This document shows positions 8,063 to 18,871 of a stretch of 28,050 nucleotides of DNA, in pieces. How positions within the stretch are numbered: position 1 is the stretch's first letter; each line of letters begins with the position of its first letter. A model generated the notes under the pieces. The model was not told the DNA's origin. It ran no database searches and worked only from the letters and a program-made list of their open reading frames with translations. This DNA comes from Phlegmacium glaucopus. Its lineage: Eukaryota; Basidiomycota; Agaricomycetes; Agaricales; Cortinariaceae. The stretch covers positions 222,350 through 250,399 of the forward strand of contig MU130029.1 in the NCBI GenBank assembly GCA_015039465.1, read 5' to 3'. The position numbers and the translations under genes were made by a program.

Positions 8063-10852
8063 TTGTCGACTGTTTCATCCAGCACTCAAACAACCCCACT
8101 GATGGAGGATCATATTCTAATCGATGAGGAAGTGCGTAGACAAAAACAAAATAATACACGCCTTCAGAAGCAAGAAGAGGATCGTCAGCTAATTGCAGAT
8201 GGACAAGGTAAGATCAGCCTGAGTATTTACCAGAAGATACTGATTTCTCACTTGTAGGACCAAGGAAGGCAAAGACAATGGCCTTGAAGAACGCCAGTGA
8301 GTTAACTGTATTCAAAGATTCTATAAAATTGTTACAAAATGGACATTAGCATGGTATGAAGCACAAGGAAAAAAGAGACCACACTCACCCAGCCTGGGTA
8401 ATGGCGACAAAGGCAGGCGCAAAATGTCTGGCGAAGGTAGTATGGTGCCGTATCACTGTGGCCATCAAGCTCATCATAAGGCCCTTTGAACAGACAAGCA
8501 GTCTCGTAAGAGGCTGCAGAAAGGAAGGCGTGGTGGGGGTGAGAGCGAGCATATAAAGGCTAGAGGTGAGAGCATGCAGACAAGCGCTAATCCGAATCGA
8601 TGAACTCTATCGAGTCGCTTACTAATGTTTGTTGAACTCACCTGATAGCAATCATAGCCTCTGACTCAGATGACGTCCACAACAATGTCCGTAAAGGTGT
8701 GTATACAATATCTTCCTATCTTTCCATGGACGTTACAATTGGGCCACAGGTTCAAACCCCCTGAAAAAGGGAAAATCAATGAAGAACAAGAAAACAAGCC
8801 CGATTGAGGTTGATGACTTGAATGACAAATCCGACACAAGCTCATTGGGCATCTATGTCCGTAAAGGTGTGTATACAATATCTTCCTATCTTTCCATGGA
8901 CGTTACAATTGGGCCACAGGTTCAAACCCCTGGAAAAATGGAAAATCAACGAAGAACAAGAAAACAAGCCCGATTGAGGTTGATAACTTGAATGACAAAT
9001 CTGACACAAGCTCATTGGGCCTCTCCCAATCCGACAACGACCTCAAGTCAAACGATAGCGATGATGAAGGCGATGAAGACGACAACGATTATGATGCTGT
9101 GAAGATGACTGATAGAGAGGCAAGGGAAATGTTTGATGATGAAGTATTGTGGTCTTTATATTTGATTTGTTTTTTTATCTGATATGATTTGTCCTAGCTA
9201 CCCCAGGCCACGGGTTATGATGCAGCTTTGTTGTTTGACAATGATAACAACATTGAAATCACCAATCCCAAGTCTGATTGCAGCCGGCGAGGGTCCAGCT
9301 CAGAAGCCTCACGTCCCCCCACATCTGAATCCGAAGGGATGTTTGACAAAGCAGGCGATTCAGGCGAAGACAAGGTTGACCAGGACAACGACTTCCCTCT
9401 GCGCGTTTCCGTGTCTTCTCAGGGTTCTAAGCGGTCGAAGTCTAGCCAGGTGAGCTTCATATATATCTTACTAATGTTATATTCATTCTTTTCTCTCAGC
9501 GCCCCCACAAGTGTGATGTTGCATTGAATGCTGAGGTATAAACATCCTCTCTCCTAATCTTCCAGTCCTCTATTATCACTGACAATCTCCTGTAGCGCCC
9601 TAAAACTCAAGCTGTACACCCAATGGTTCAGAAATTAAAAATGAAACCAGGCGCCTTCACGATCAAAAGTGATGACGACAACAAAACCAGACCCGAAGAC
9701 AATTGGCCTAAGGCCCTTCAACTGAGGAATGGTGCCCTTATGCAACAGACTGACCTTATTTGTGCGGTCTGTCGTGAGGCCATCCACATCGTCGAGAAGA
9801 CTTTGGTCACTCAACATGCATGGCCGGAACTTCATAAAGGTGCGCACTATAAACGAGAAGTCTTATTAGAGGCAGTCAAGGTTCTGCGTGCCAAGAATAC
9901 TGAAGACAACGAGGGGAAGCAAGATGCCCAGTACAAGGCATTGAACACTCGAGTGTCAAACAACGAAAGGTTTGTGAGGTGTATTGGTAAATGGGTGTGT
10001 CATTCTCCAGTTACGTCTTGATTGGACACTGTGATGAAATAATTAATATAGGTCATTGATCGTCTATCACATCACCGTGGACAGATTCAAAGTGTAGCCT
10101 CAGACCAGATTGCAATTTTCCAGCTCGGCATTGGGGAGGGATGTTCACAACGTGTCTGTGCGTTAATCGAGAACAATGTGTATGTATACCCTGGGCACTG
10201 GGCTGTGGATAAAGATGGCAAGGTATGCCCTTTCTTCTTCTTTTCAATATATGTTTTGACTCTTCTCTTTGAGCCCATCTGGATGGTCAAAAACTCCCTC
10301 ACCGACATCCAGATCTATCTCAACCCGGGTCTTGTCGAGCTCCTCAAGACTGCTTTTTTCAATGGTCCAACGGGCTTTGGATACAAATTCAAGGAGTATT
10401 ATGTGTCATCACATCCGGACCTCAAAGAACCAGAGCTGACAATTCCCATCATTGCCCTTGGTGCCACAGCGGTAAGTTCAACTTGTCCTTCTCATCTGGA
10501 CTATCACTGATGGGATGATACAAGTTCTTTGCAGCGCTCTATGAATGGCGTGAGGGCAAGAAGGGAAAGATGAGCTCCGACAGCCAGAAAGCCAAAGCTG
10601 AGAAATTCAAAGGCAATAATTTCAAGAGGGTCTACGATCGGCACATGGAGACTCTGATGAAGTTGAAGAAGAAAATCAACACATACCACAAATTCATGGC
10701 GGAGCTCTATTTGAAAGTCATGTATGTACTTAATTCTTACTCTTTCGTTATTCTCATTAACCTATATCGCTAGCAATGGTGACAAGCCAGATACTGGAGC
10801 TCTTATTAAAGGTAGTGCACTGGCGGTATTGGATCTGGATGGGTTAGACTAG
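8063..10852 (+). CDS. DUF6532-type protein carried by the Plavaka element
   Basis: Fourteen exons join in frame: 8063-8207, 8258-8296, 8362-8436, 8494-8565, 8649-8696, 8750-8866, 8920-9143, 9198-9449, 9500-9535, 9596-9994, 10052-10222, 10274-10471, 10525-10721, 10774-10852. They give 683 aa, or 670 from the ATG at 8102. The N-terminal half is charged and low-complexity, with basic (KRLQKGRRGG) and acidic (SDDEGDEDDNDYD) stretches, suggesting a nuclear, disordered region. Residues from about 385 to 655 resemble the agaricomycete DUF6532 domain: a helical start, LNPGLVELLKTAFFN, IPIIALGATA, ALYEWREG and VYDRHMETL. The function is unknown. It lies inside the TIRs, divergent from the transposase, so it is either a second transposon protein or captured cargo. 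Exons 3, 4 and 12 use weaker splice sites and are the least certain. Confidence 0.75.
8685..9024 (+). repeat. 170-bp tandem duplication covering an intron and an exon
   Basis: Copy 1 is 8685-8854 and copy 2 is 8855-9024, with exactly equal length and only a handful of differences. Each copy contains a 53-nt intron (8697-8749 and 8867-8919). The duplicated exon 8750-8866 is 117 nt, or 39 codons, so the reading frame is kept. The protein gains a second copy of an NKKTSPIEVDDLNDKSDTSS-type segment in the disordered half. Confidence 0.9.
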
Positions 10853-11114
10853 TATTTGTCATATCGGAATATTATAGCTCTTTTGGTGCATTCTCGATAG
10901 AATCCTGAGTGAAATTTAAGATTTAGTCTCTCAAATCGGTCACTTTCTCTGAGCAGATAAACAACTGATTGGTGTGAATAAGTCACGATCAGTGAAGAAT
11001 CAGCACCAATTTTTTGGACACCTACCTTATTGGGCTGATTTGCCTTATGTGACTTACTTGCAACTTATATTCACAGATTTGTTGCATATTCTGACATATT
11101 CCACCTCATAACGG
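10853..11114. other. Right subterminal region of the Plavaka element
   Basis: This is non-coding DNA between the DUF6532 stop and the right TIR. It carries GCTGATTTG / CAAATCAGC and CAGTGA words like those after the left TIR (3372-3490). Such subterminal repeats usually bind the transposase in CACTA-like elements (known for the class, inferred here). Confidence 0.55.
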
Positions 11115-11143
11115 CAAATCAGCAAATGAGGTTTTTCCTGATG
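11115..11143 (-). repeat. Right TIR of the Plavaka element
   Basis: It is the reverse complement of 3343-3371 with one mismatch, and is followed by TA. Confidence 0.9.
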
Positions 11144-11191
11144 TATCTACTTGCAGTCTGTCCCCACCGCAGGTACATCACCACTTAGTAG

Positions 11192-11320
11192 TGTAGTATT
11201 ACATGACTGATTATTATCACTATACAAACAAGTACATATGTAGTGCACAGACCATGTATCTTAGTATAAATAGTTAAGGTGCAGATACAGGATCTGCACC
11301 TTGGTTAATAACAACATTCA
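11192..11320 (+). mobile_element. Possible solo LTR / LTR fragment
   Basis: The sequence starts TGTAG and ends CA. It contains a TATAAATA word (11264-11271) and then a perfect hairpin (AAGGTGCAGAT at 11276-11286, complement at 11292-11302). TGGGGTTATC directly follows, weakly like a retroelement primer-binding site. No second LTR and no retroelement protein are present. This is a weak call. Confidence 0.3.
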
Positions 11321-11902
11321 TGGGGTTATCCAAGAAGCGTGAGTGTAAGGACGGCCGTTCTATGGCTCATTCCCTAACACTATTATTAATAAATCCAGGA
11401 ATCCAACAGAAAATACTACTGAAGCCCAAGTCATGGGCTGTTCAAGCCCCACTCAACAGCCTGCACTGGCTTGAGCTATTGGCTCAGAGAGCTCAGGCCA
11501 AGTCTTTAAGATCACTACATGTATCTATATCAAAAATTAGTAGCTAAGGTAATCAAATGCTTCAAATATGTGATAAAGAAAAAGATACCAAATAGTAACA
11601 AATTGGAATGAAGAATATAGCAGCTAATTAAAAGCCAAGCAAATATGATAGAGGGTCAAAGTTACAAATGATCATAAGAATGAGAGGAATAAAAGAGATA
11701 AGATAATAAGATAAGAAATCAACTGACCAAGTACAACAAAGAATCTGGGCTCACATTAAATATGAGGTTTTTGCAGGACCAAGTCAGTGATACATATACT
11801 TGGTTTCAAGTAGAAAGCCAGGCCAACATCCTAGGTCTCAAAGAGCTTTGTATTTGCAAAAAGGTGAAAAATAAATCAATTAAATGATCGACAAAATAAA
11901 TG
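11321..11902. other. Intergenic, no gene seen
   Basis: AT-rich DNA follows the LTR-like fragment. The only sizeable open frame (11320-11547) has no recognisable features. It includes the 3' flank of the F-box gene. Confidence 0.5.
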
Positions 11903-13863
11903 TTAATTCTGAGCCCCTCCGAAATGGTGAACCGAAATGGCACTTATATGACCATCAGCATCTACCTACAAATAAAAAGGTCAACGAACTGAAAAGGCCG
12001 AAGAACCGATACTTACCATAAGACCCAGAACTCTTTCTTCGTCCATCAATGCTCCATTCCACCCATGGACTCCTCCAGAGGTACAACCAACAAACGGCAG
12101 TTCACTTACAATAGATTCTTTGAATATCCCTTCAGTCTCTACTCCCCCCAGATTGCGAAAAGATTGAAGCCGACTTTGAGCACCCAGAGGTAAAGATTCC
12201 AGCATCTTTTCCACCCGCCTGACATTCTCTGGGTTAAAGTCCAATACGACATACTGGCATACTCCATCTTGGGAGTGGCAGAGAACGGCACGTTGACCAG
12301 CTGTGGTGGTTATCCATCGAGTAGACATGGTATCTGCAGAGAGCCAACGAGTGATAGGAGGACCCCAGGAAGACCAAGGAATAGGGATGGGATCATCGTC
12401 GGTAGCCCTAATAGCCATATCGTCCCCGTTATCCGATACCACAGATTCCCAGCCATCAGAATCATCGTCATCTATTATCATCTCATCCATCTCAGAATCT
12501 TCAAACCCAGAATCTTCCACTTGGACAGAAAGTTCAGGCGTACCCAACGACTCCCCTAATCCGCTATTCATCTCCGCACAATGTCGTTCGTAAACTTCAC
12601 ATAACGCCTTCCGATGGACGAAAAGGGTATATGTATATGCAAACACCAATCCGCCACCGTGTTGTTGCTGATGAATTACGGGATCCCCCAGCTGTACGTG
12701 TATGTGAAACAGTACAACCGCCTCGTGTGCAGCTCGATAGAAGGGTTTATCTGATGGAAGTCGGGATTTGCTACCGATAGGGTTTGGTTCGCTACGACAG
12801 GTGATGTAGAGTAAAGTATTCCCTGTCACAAGTTCTGGAAGCTGGAGAATACATGCGGGGTGGGGTTTTTTAGAGGTAGAAAAGATGTCCCAGATTTCGA
12901 GAGCATTAGTCCGGGCGTTTGGGATGACGATGAGATTCTCGGAAAGGAATACAAGTCCAGAATAAGAATTATGAAGTGCTTCAAAAGACTGAGTGAGGGG
13001 GAAAGGTGGAGAATCAGAATCAAGAATATATCGGATTTGGATTCAAAGATGGACGGACCATTTTCAACTCCGCATTGCACCAATCATATATGTAGACACG
13101 ATCATGAGGAATCCAATGGTTGTGGTGGTGAGTAAGAATGAGTACTAGATGATCGCCAACTATCTCGACACTGATTCTGGGGCTCTCCCATTGTGAATTG
13201 AGGACGAGGATTGTGCTTTCTTTGGCTGCGGGATGCGGCTCTCCAGTAGACAATTTGAAAAGCACGAGCTTTATATCGTATGTAGTGTGCGGAATTCCAT
13301 GACGCGGTTGTCTAAAAAAAAGTCCATTCAGGAAAAAAAGTGAAAAAAAGGGAATCTAGACATCACGTTGTGATAACTGCCAGCAGATCATGTTCATAAA
13401 CACAAAATCCCATGTCGATAATCCTGCCTTCACCATGATCCACTTGAATCATTCGCCATTCGGCATCATCCTCAATGGAGGATGGGAGCTTGATGTAATG
13501 CAATGCACTTCGATCGGCGTTCCCAAGAAGAAACACACCGCCCGTCAAATCATAGATACCTGATACGGCAAAATCGACGACTATCCTTCGCTCGAAATCT
13601 CTACGTAGATAAGACCAAGCTGCTTCAGAGTCCTTGAGGGCTTGTAATCGTTCAGCAAGACTGAGTGGGCAAGTCGGACTGTCTGTGGCCTTGAATGTCG
13701 ATAAAGCGATTTTGAATTGTAGTAGAACAGAGTCTTTGATGGCGGTGTGGAGTAACTTGTTTGATAGTTGGCATGCTATGAGGTCTCGATTGGTGAGATC
13801 GGAGAGTATTTGTATGACAAGCTCGTTGGGTAAGTCCAAAAAGGCCATGGTGGCAATCGCCAA
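11903..13863 (-). CDS. F-box protein (agaricomycete type)
   Basis: Four exons (minus): 13863-13367, 13311-13059, 12988-12017 and 11965-11903 give 594 aa with all junctions in frame. The N-terminus (about residues 6-45) is an F-box, with LDLPNELVIQILSDL and then a leucine-rich helix. F-box proteins dock on Skp1 in SCF ubiquitin ligases and select targets through the rest of the chain. The remainder is beta-rich, with family-type stretches NSYSGLVFLSENLIVIPN and a C-terminal SAISVHHFG. A long acidic insert lies near residues 410-435 (DEMIIDDDDSD). The intron at 12989-13058 has a weaker GTCCGT donor but a strong pyrimidine tract, and removing it restores the frame. The start could also be the ATG at 13848, five codons in. 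The substrate is unknown. Confidence 0.85.
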
Positions 13864-15105
13864 ACAGTGGGTTGGGAACCAACCATCTTATCTTATCTTA
13901 TATCATCGGAGTCAAGTGAAGGCGATTTTTTAATTTTACGTTTTACAACAAAATCCATTGTTCGTTCTGCAATAATAAGGTTCAATACCACAATGAAAAA
14001 GACAAGGGTACCAACATCCAGTGATAAATGTTGAACAATGAGATGTCACAACAACCGCATTCAAGTTTTGCCCTGAGTGTGCCCTGAGCATGGCGGAATC
14101 ATTAATGTAGTAAGTAGCTCAAAGACTGTCCTGTGTTGTGGATATGAGAGCTGGCCCTATGTACTATTATTGGCTTTCTGTTCATTCTGTCAATGTTCTT
14201 GGAAACAATCTCACTCAAGTTTCACTTGGCTGTTTCAACTTGGCATTTCGGGAATGATGTGCATTGAACATCCAAAAAAGCGAGTGCAATTATAAAGTAT
14301 TGCACACATTGTGGTCTCTGTGTCTACGGTAGATGCTGCATAAATAAATAAAATGTTTATTGGAGCTACCCTTTTTGGTCTGACATATCCCTTTTGGGAA
14401 AGGGATGGCATATAGTTTTTAAGATCCTTGGGCGGCCGGGCCCCTTGACTCCTGTCCCATGATAGTAAGGGATTCAAATTTGTTCGCCTGAAAGAACATC
14501 AATTTACCTCACGAGAGCCTACCATTCCAGAGACTAAGTTTACTAGCAATTTACCAGCTCATCGTTGAAGCAGCATGCACCGACTATTGAAACCATTAAC
14601 AAACACTTGGGCAAGTTGCCATTGGATCGAGCATGTCAGCCGAAAATGGTCTTCCCAAGTCCGATATAGTATTGTTCATTTAGCCTTTCGAAGATATGGA
14701 TAATAACTTGTGGGGGCATTCTTTCTAAGTGGATGTTTCTGGGTTGGATGAAATGCTAGTAGACGATGATTCTTTAGGGGAACCGAAATTGATCTGGGGT
14801 CTTCCTCACCTGTATATGGTAATGATGGCTGGGTTGAGAAGGTGAGGCCTGGTCAGGCACAATCCAGAAATTTTTCTGAAGCCTCTGTATGAACGAAATA
14901 TGTAGGATCAGGCCAGATCAGGCCTTGCCCATTGCCCAGGGGTTTATCAACAATTGTGTAGTCACGCATTATTATTGGCTAAATATTTCTATATAACACA
15001 GGAGACCTCTGAATGCATCAAATTTACATACTGAAATCACATCCAATTAACTTCAAAGAAGATTTTTCAAAGCAGTTGTTGGATATTGAAAAATGTCCAA
15101 ACACA
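13864..15105. other. Intergenic region between the F-box and sugar-porter genes
   Basis: No gene is supported in 1.24 kb. It contains the F-box promoter and the 3' flank of the transporter. The one local structure is a small hairpin, ATCCCTTT (14387-14394) and AAAGGGAT (14399-14406). A GC-rich patch at about 14431-14450 stands out in otherwise AT-rich DNA. Confidence 0.5.
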
Positions 15106-17535
15106 TCAGACCTTTTCGTTGGTAGACTGAGAATGATCTGAGGGCACACGATTGAGTTCTAGAATACCCAAATGCGTTAACAGTCAATGAAAAATCCATG
15201 GAAAATCACAAGTTGTTGAAAGACGTACCTCTCTGGCGCTTATCGATGTCAGCCCGACGTTGTTCAGCGGAGATTGATCCAAAGACGATATCCATCTCTT
15301 CCAAACTACGACCTTTGGTTTCTGGGATGAGTCTATATGGTGGGGGTGAGAAGACTAATTTTTGAGTGGAATGAAAAGCTGGGAACCGTACAATGAAAAT
15401 ACGGCCATCCCTCCAATGTTAATCGTCGCAAAAAGGAGGAACATCTTGTAGCCTAACGTCGAGTTCAGGGTCGGTGTTACTTTGCTGAGGACAAAATCTG
15501 TTGGTTTGATGTCGTTTGTAAAAGTAAAGGATAACAAATCCACATTGAGACGTACTCCAAAGCCATTGAGATGCGCTTGCAAGTGCGAGGCCATAATGTC
15601 TTGTTCGGGTGGGGAAGATGTCAGAGACATAGACCCAAGGAAGAGGACCTGTAGAGGGAATAATGGGTCATACAGAACTGCGTATATGAGGCAACGTTCA
15701 TTACCCCATCCTATCGAATAGAAACAAACATAGATGTACAACATCGCGGCCATTGCCTTGGACGCAGGTGATGGCGACGTTGCAGCGACATTCGCATTTG
15801 TCGAAGGCGGTGGATGTGTCTTCAAAATTGCGCCGATAATATAGAAAAGGGTGCCCATTCCCATAGCGGAGATGAACAATGAACCCTTTCGTCCCAAGGT
15901 CTCGACTCCAAAGAAGATAAATAACGCGGTTGCAACGACTTTGACGACGCCTATGATAAAGATCAGGAGAAGTCAGCGCTACATCTTAGCACGGATGCAG
16001 GTGTAATTCACCATATATGCCACTGGCTAGCAGAGAATTCTTGCGAGCAGTGAACCCAATCTGTGTCAAAGATATAAGTAAGGATCTGACTATGTCCAGA
16101 GGGTAGAAGCGGCCCACAGATGCAAATATTTGAGGAGCATAATAGCTGTAAACGTATCCGAGAGAATTAAATTGAACCTTTGAGGATTCTAGGATTACTC
16201 ACCCTACAGAATTTTGACCACCCCATTGTTGTAACAAGAAGATGACAAAGGCAATGATGAAACGTATCAAATTTCCCTTGCCGAAGAATGCCTCTTTCAG
16301 TCCAAGACCTCGACGAGCCTCTCGTTCCTCCATAATTGCAGCCTCAATTTCCGCCATCTCATCTAGAACACTCTGGGAATCGATACCTTCTCGTCGCAGG
16401 TACGCAAGATTCTCAACCGCTTCTTCATGTCGGCCAACAGAAGCAAGCCAACGAGGTGATTCCTATTCAAACATGAGCAGTACATCGCTTGTATTAACAA
16501 ATTCGTCTGATTCTAGGACCTACCTTAACGGTCAAAAGTCCAAAGAGCAGCATACCAGCAGGCACAAGCTGGAATCCGAAAGGTATCCTCCATATGTTGG
16601 CGCCTGTTTGGATATGGATCCCAATACCATCTGCACACGTTAGAGGTTAATTAGTGATAGATAGAGTCAAAGGTTAACAGCGTTCTTACAGTTGACAAAA
16701 TATGAGATCATGGTGCCGACAGCAATCTGGAAGCTCTATCAACGCAGTATCGGCCATAAAAGAACGTAAGGTCCCACCATGACTTGGAAAATGCCTGTAA
16801 TCCGTCCTCGCACTTCTTTTGGCGAACATTCTGATACGTAAGCTGGTGCCACGGCAGAAATCGCGCCAACGCCGATGCCAGAAATGACACGACCTGCATA
16901 GATCTCGGCAAGTCCGCCATGACCGCTAGCAACTGTTGTTAGAATCTGGAGACATGTCAGGCTGGCAGAAACAATCAGTAATGAAACCAAGGACTTACGG
17001 CTCCGACACAGAAGATAACGCTGAATCCGAAAAGTGTGTACTTTCGGCCAAATTTCGCTATTTTCAGAGTCAGTCGTTAGTCATGTCAAGTTCGCCAGAC
17101 AAGGTATCGAATTTTTTACCAGACAGCGGCGCACTCCCCAGTGCCCCAAAGAAAGCTCCCGCTTGAAGAACTGAAACTACGTTGGACGATACAGCATTGA
17201 TTTTTGACGTATTTTTCGAGCCGTCAGCGTTGATTAAACCGAAATGCTCAAGGAAGTACGGGGCGCTGACAACTCCCCCACTAGTAGTGCGTGTCAATTA
17301 ACTCACTTCGAGTAAAAGAACAAAAGTCTTCATACGCAATACCACTGCATAACTACGTGAGAAAGAGGTCAAAAGCTGAACATAGCCAAACATACGTGTC
17401 GTATCCAAAGAGTATGATCCCCCAATACACCACGAATGCTAGCCCTATCTAGAATCAGTATAATGTACGTAGTGAGAAAGGGGACCCACAGTAGACCCTG
17501 ATGTTCTTGAATATAGTGTCTATTTGACCTTTCAT
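15106..17535 (-). CDS. MFS sugar porter (hexose-transporter-like)
   Basis: Sixteen exons (minus): 17535-17490, 17444-17396, 17344-17336, 17280-17120, 17057-16999, 16945-16778, 16726-16690, 16630-16524, 16462-16203, 16145-16118, 16060-16012, 15950-15705, 15648-15556, 15497-15392, 15332-15229, 15158-15106. They total 1575 nt, 524 aa, the normal family length, with every phase consistent. It is a plasma-membrane twelve-helix carrier of the sugar-porter family. Visible motifs are FGYDTGIAGG (helix 1), GRKYT (about 92-96), AGRVISGIGVG, ESPRWL (213-218), QQWGGQNS (helix 7), ETLGRKG (about 342-347) and PETKGRSLEEMD (about 475-486). The substrate cannot be told from sequence alone; glucose or another hexose is likely. 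A GCGGGG word at 17921-17926 could be a Mig1/CreA site, but this is weak. The nearest upstream gene is divergent (18872). Confidence 0.93.
17336..17344 (-). other. 9-nt microexon of the sugar porter
   Basis: Exon 3 is only TGGTATTGC. It is flanked by an acceptor CAG (17345-17347) and a donor GTATG (17331-17335). It supplies the Gly-Ile-Ala of FGYDTGIAGG, a conserved helix-1 motif, and leaving it out would delete exactly three residues without a frameshift. Confidence 0.85.
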
Positions 17536-18871
17536 GCTGCGACCTCGTCAAGGGGCGGGTGACAAGGATGTAAAGTTAGCTGAACAAACCAGTTTCTGTG
17601 GATCGACGTATACTTATACTAAGTTATGCCCACGGAGCTTAAAGTAGGCTTGAAGAGGCTTGAAGTCATTTTTAGAAGCCCCAATGCTATGGCCGCTCTC
17701 GCATGCTGTCCAACCCGGCCAGCGGCAGAAGGGGTTTGCGGCGGGTTTCGGCGGCTGAGAAAGCTGAGAAACTCTGGAAACTAAATTGCCTAATTACTGA
17801 TGCAATCATCACGGAGAAGAGCCACAAATCTGCCAGGATAACTTTAGCTAACTGTAAGCATGATTAGTCCAGTTCGACTGAGGCAGACTGAGGCCCATGT
17901 GACGGTCAGAAGCCTTCACTGCGGGGAGAAGAGTATGGCATTCCATGGGAAATACCAAGTCACTTAAATAAAAGGACACAAGTAAGTCTTCGCTTAGTAG
18001 AAACATGCGTACTATTTGGAGCCATGAGGAAGGACGCCCAAAGTCATATCATCCTAAACACGAGGTAAAATACTCAGTGTCGCTCATGCATAAATAGATA
18101 AAATACAAGGTGGAATCGAACGAACCCCTCAACATGAATAATTTGAATCTGGGTTCGTCAATGGAGGCCGATCATCGCGGATTTGCCCCAAAGAGTAACA
18201 AGTGAGCTTTCGCCCACAGAAAAGAAGGAAGATTCGTCTTTGGCTCGTCCATGGTAATTGATCCGACGCCACCGTTCTACGCATTGGAACTAGAACGGGA
18301 ATTGTTTGAATATAGACGCTCTTATGTGACTATGTACGTCTAAGATAAGCCTTCAACTTTTTCCAAATATAAACATGGGAAAGCTTACCTCAATGTTCTC
18401 GTAAGACCGCACAACCTTCTTTGTGAAATGTGATGTCTAGATGATGCACTTGGCCAACTTTTCATGGTACTCGCAAAATGAGCTGGTGCAATTGACCAGT
18501 GATATTTTGAGCACTATTAGCCGCTGATACATCAGTAAAGGCATTACTGGGTCCTTCGCCACTAGGATTATTTGCCCTGTTAAACAAAGAGGATAACGTA
18601 TGAGTATTAGTAACCAGGCTCCAGCTTCAAGCCTCCAGTGTAATGTTGTACACATACCTACCCAGAGATGTAAGTATCTGTGTATAGCACAGGCTGGCAG
18701 CCGCTGCTATGTATTCATGCTTATCCTATTACCCATCAAAGATTCAAAATATCAACGCAACGCCAACGGAACCGCTAAAGGGAAATATGGTCATGGTAAC
18801 ACCATCAGTTGTGATCACTCACGTGATGTTACCAACGTATCCATATCCCTCCCACCAACATTCATTTTGGA
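17536..18871. promoter_or_regulatory. Divergent intergenic region, sugar porter and F-box gene
   Basis: 1.34 kb separates two divergent genes and must hold both promoters. No gene is supported. Short direct repeats (AGGCTTGAAG at about 17646-17665, GACTGAGGC at about 17877-17894) are seen, with no clear TATA box near either start. Confidence 0.5.

Larger units (their letters stand above)
3343..11143. mobile_element. Plavaka-type (CACTA-like) DNA transposon with a DUF6532 gene
   Basis: The 7801-bp element is bounded by 29-bp terminal inverted repeats beginning CATCAGGAAAAACCTCA (3343-3371 and 11115-11143, one mismatch). It is flanked by a 2-bp TA duplication (3341-3342 and 11144-11145). It contains two divergent genes: a degenerate Plavaka-family transposase (minus) and a complete-looking DUF6532 protein gene (plus). 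Subterminal DNA on both sides carries GCTGATT / AATCAGC and CAGTGA words. A 944-bp element with a related TIR is nested in the transposase gene; without it the element is 6857 bp. The intact ends show the whole unit moved as one. The broken transposase means this copy now needs help in trans. Confidence 0.88.

Noticed and set aside
12269..12593. Plus-strand frames of 96 codons
   Set aside because: They are shadows of exon 3 of the F-box gene on the minus strand.
15355..15897. 180-codon continuous frame as one exon of the sugar porter
   Set aside because: Family comparison shows introns at 15649-15704 and 15498-15555; reading through them replaces the conserved GPLPWVYVSDIFPTR stretch with unrelated residues.
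18110..18180. tRNA-like GAATCGAACGAACCCC and GGGTTCG words
   Set aside because: No acceptor stem, D arm or anticodon arm can be folded around them.
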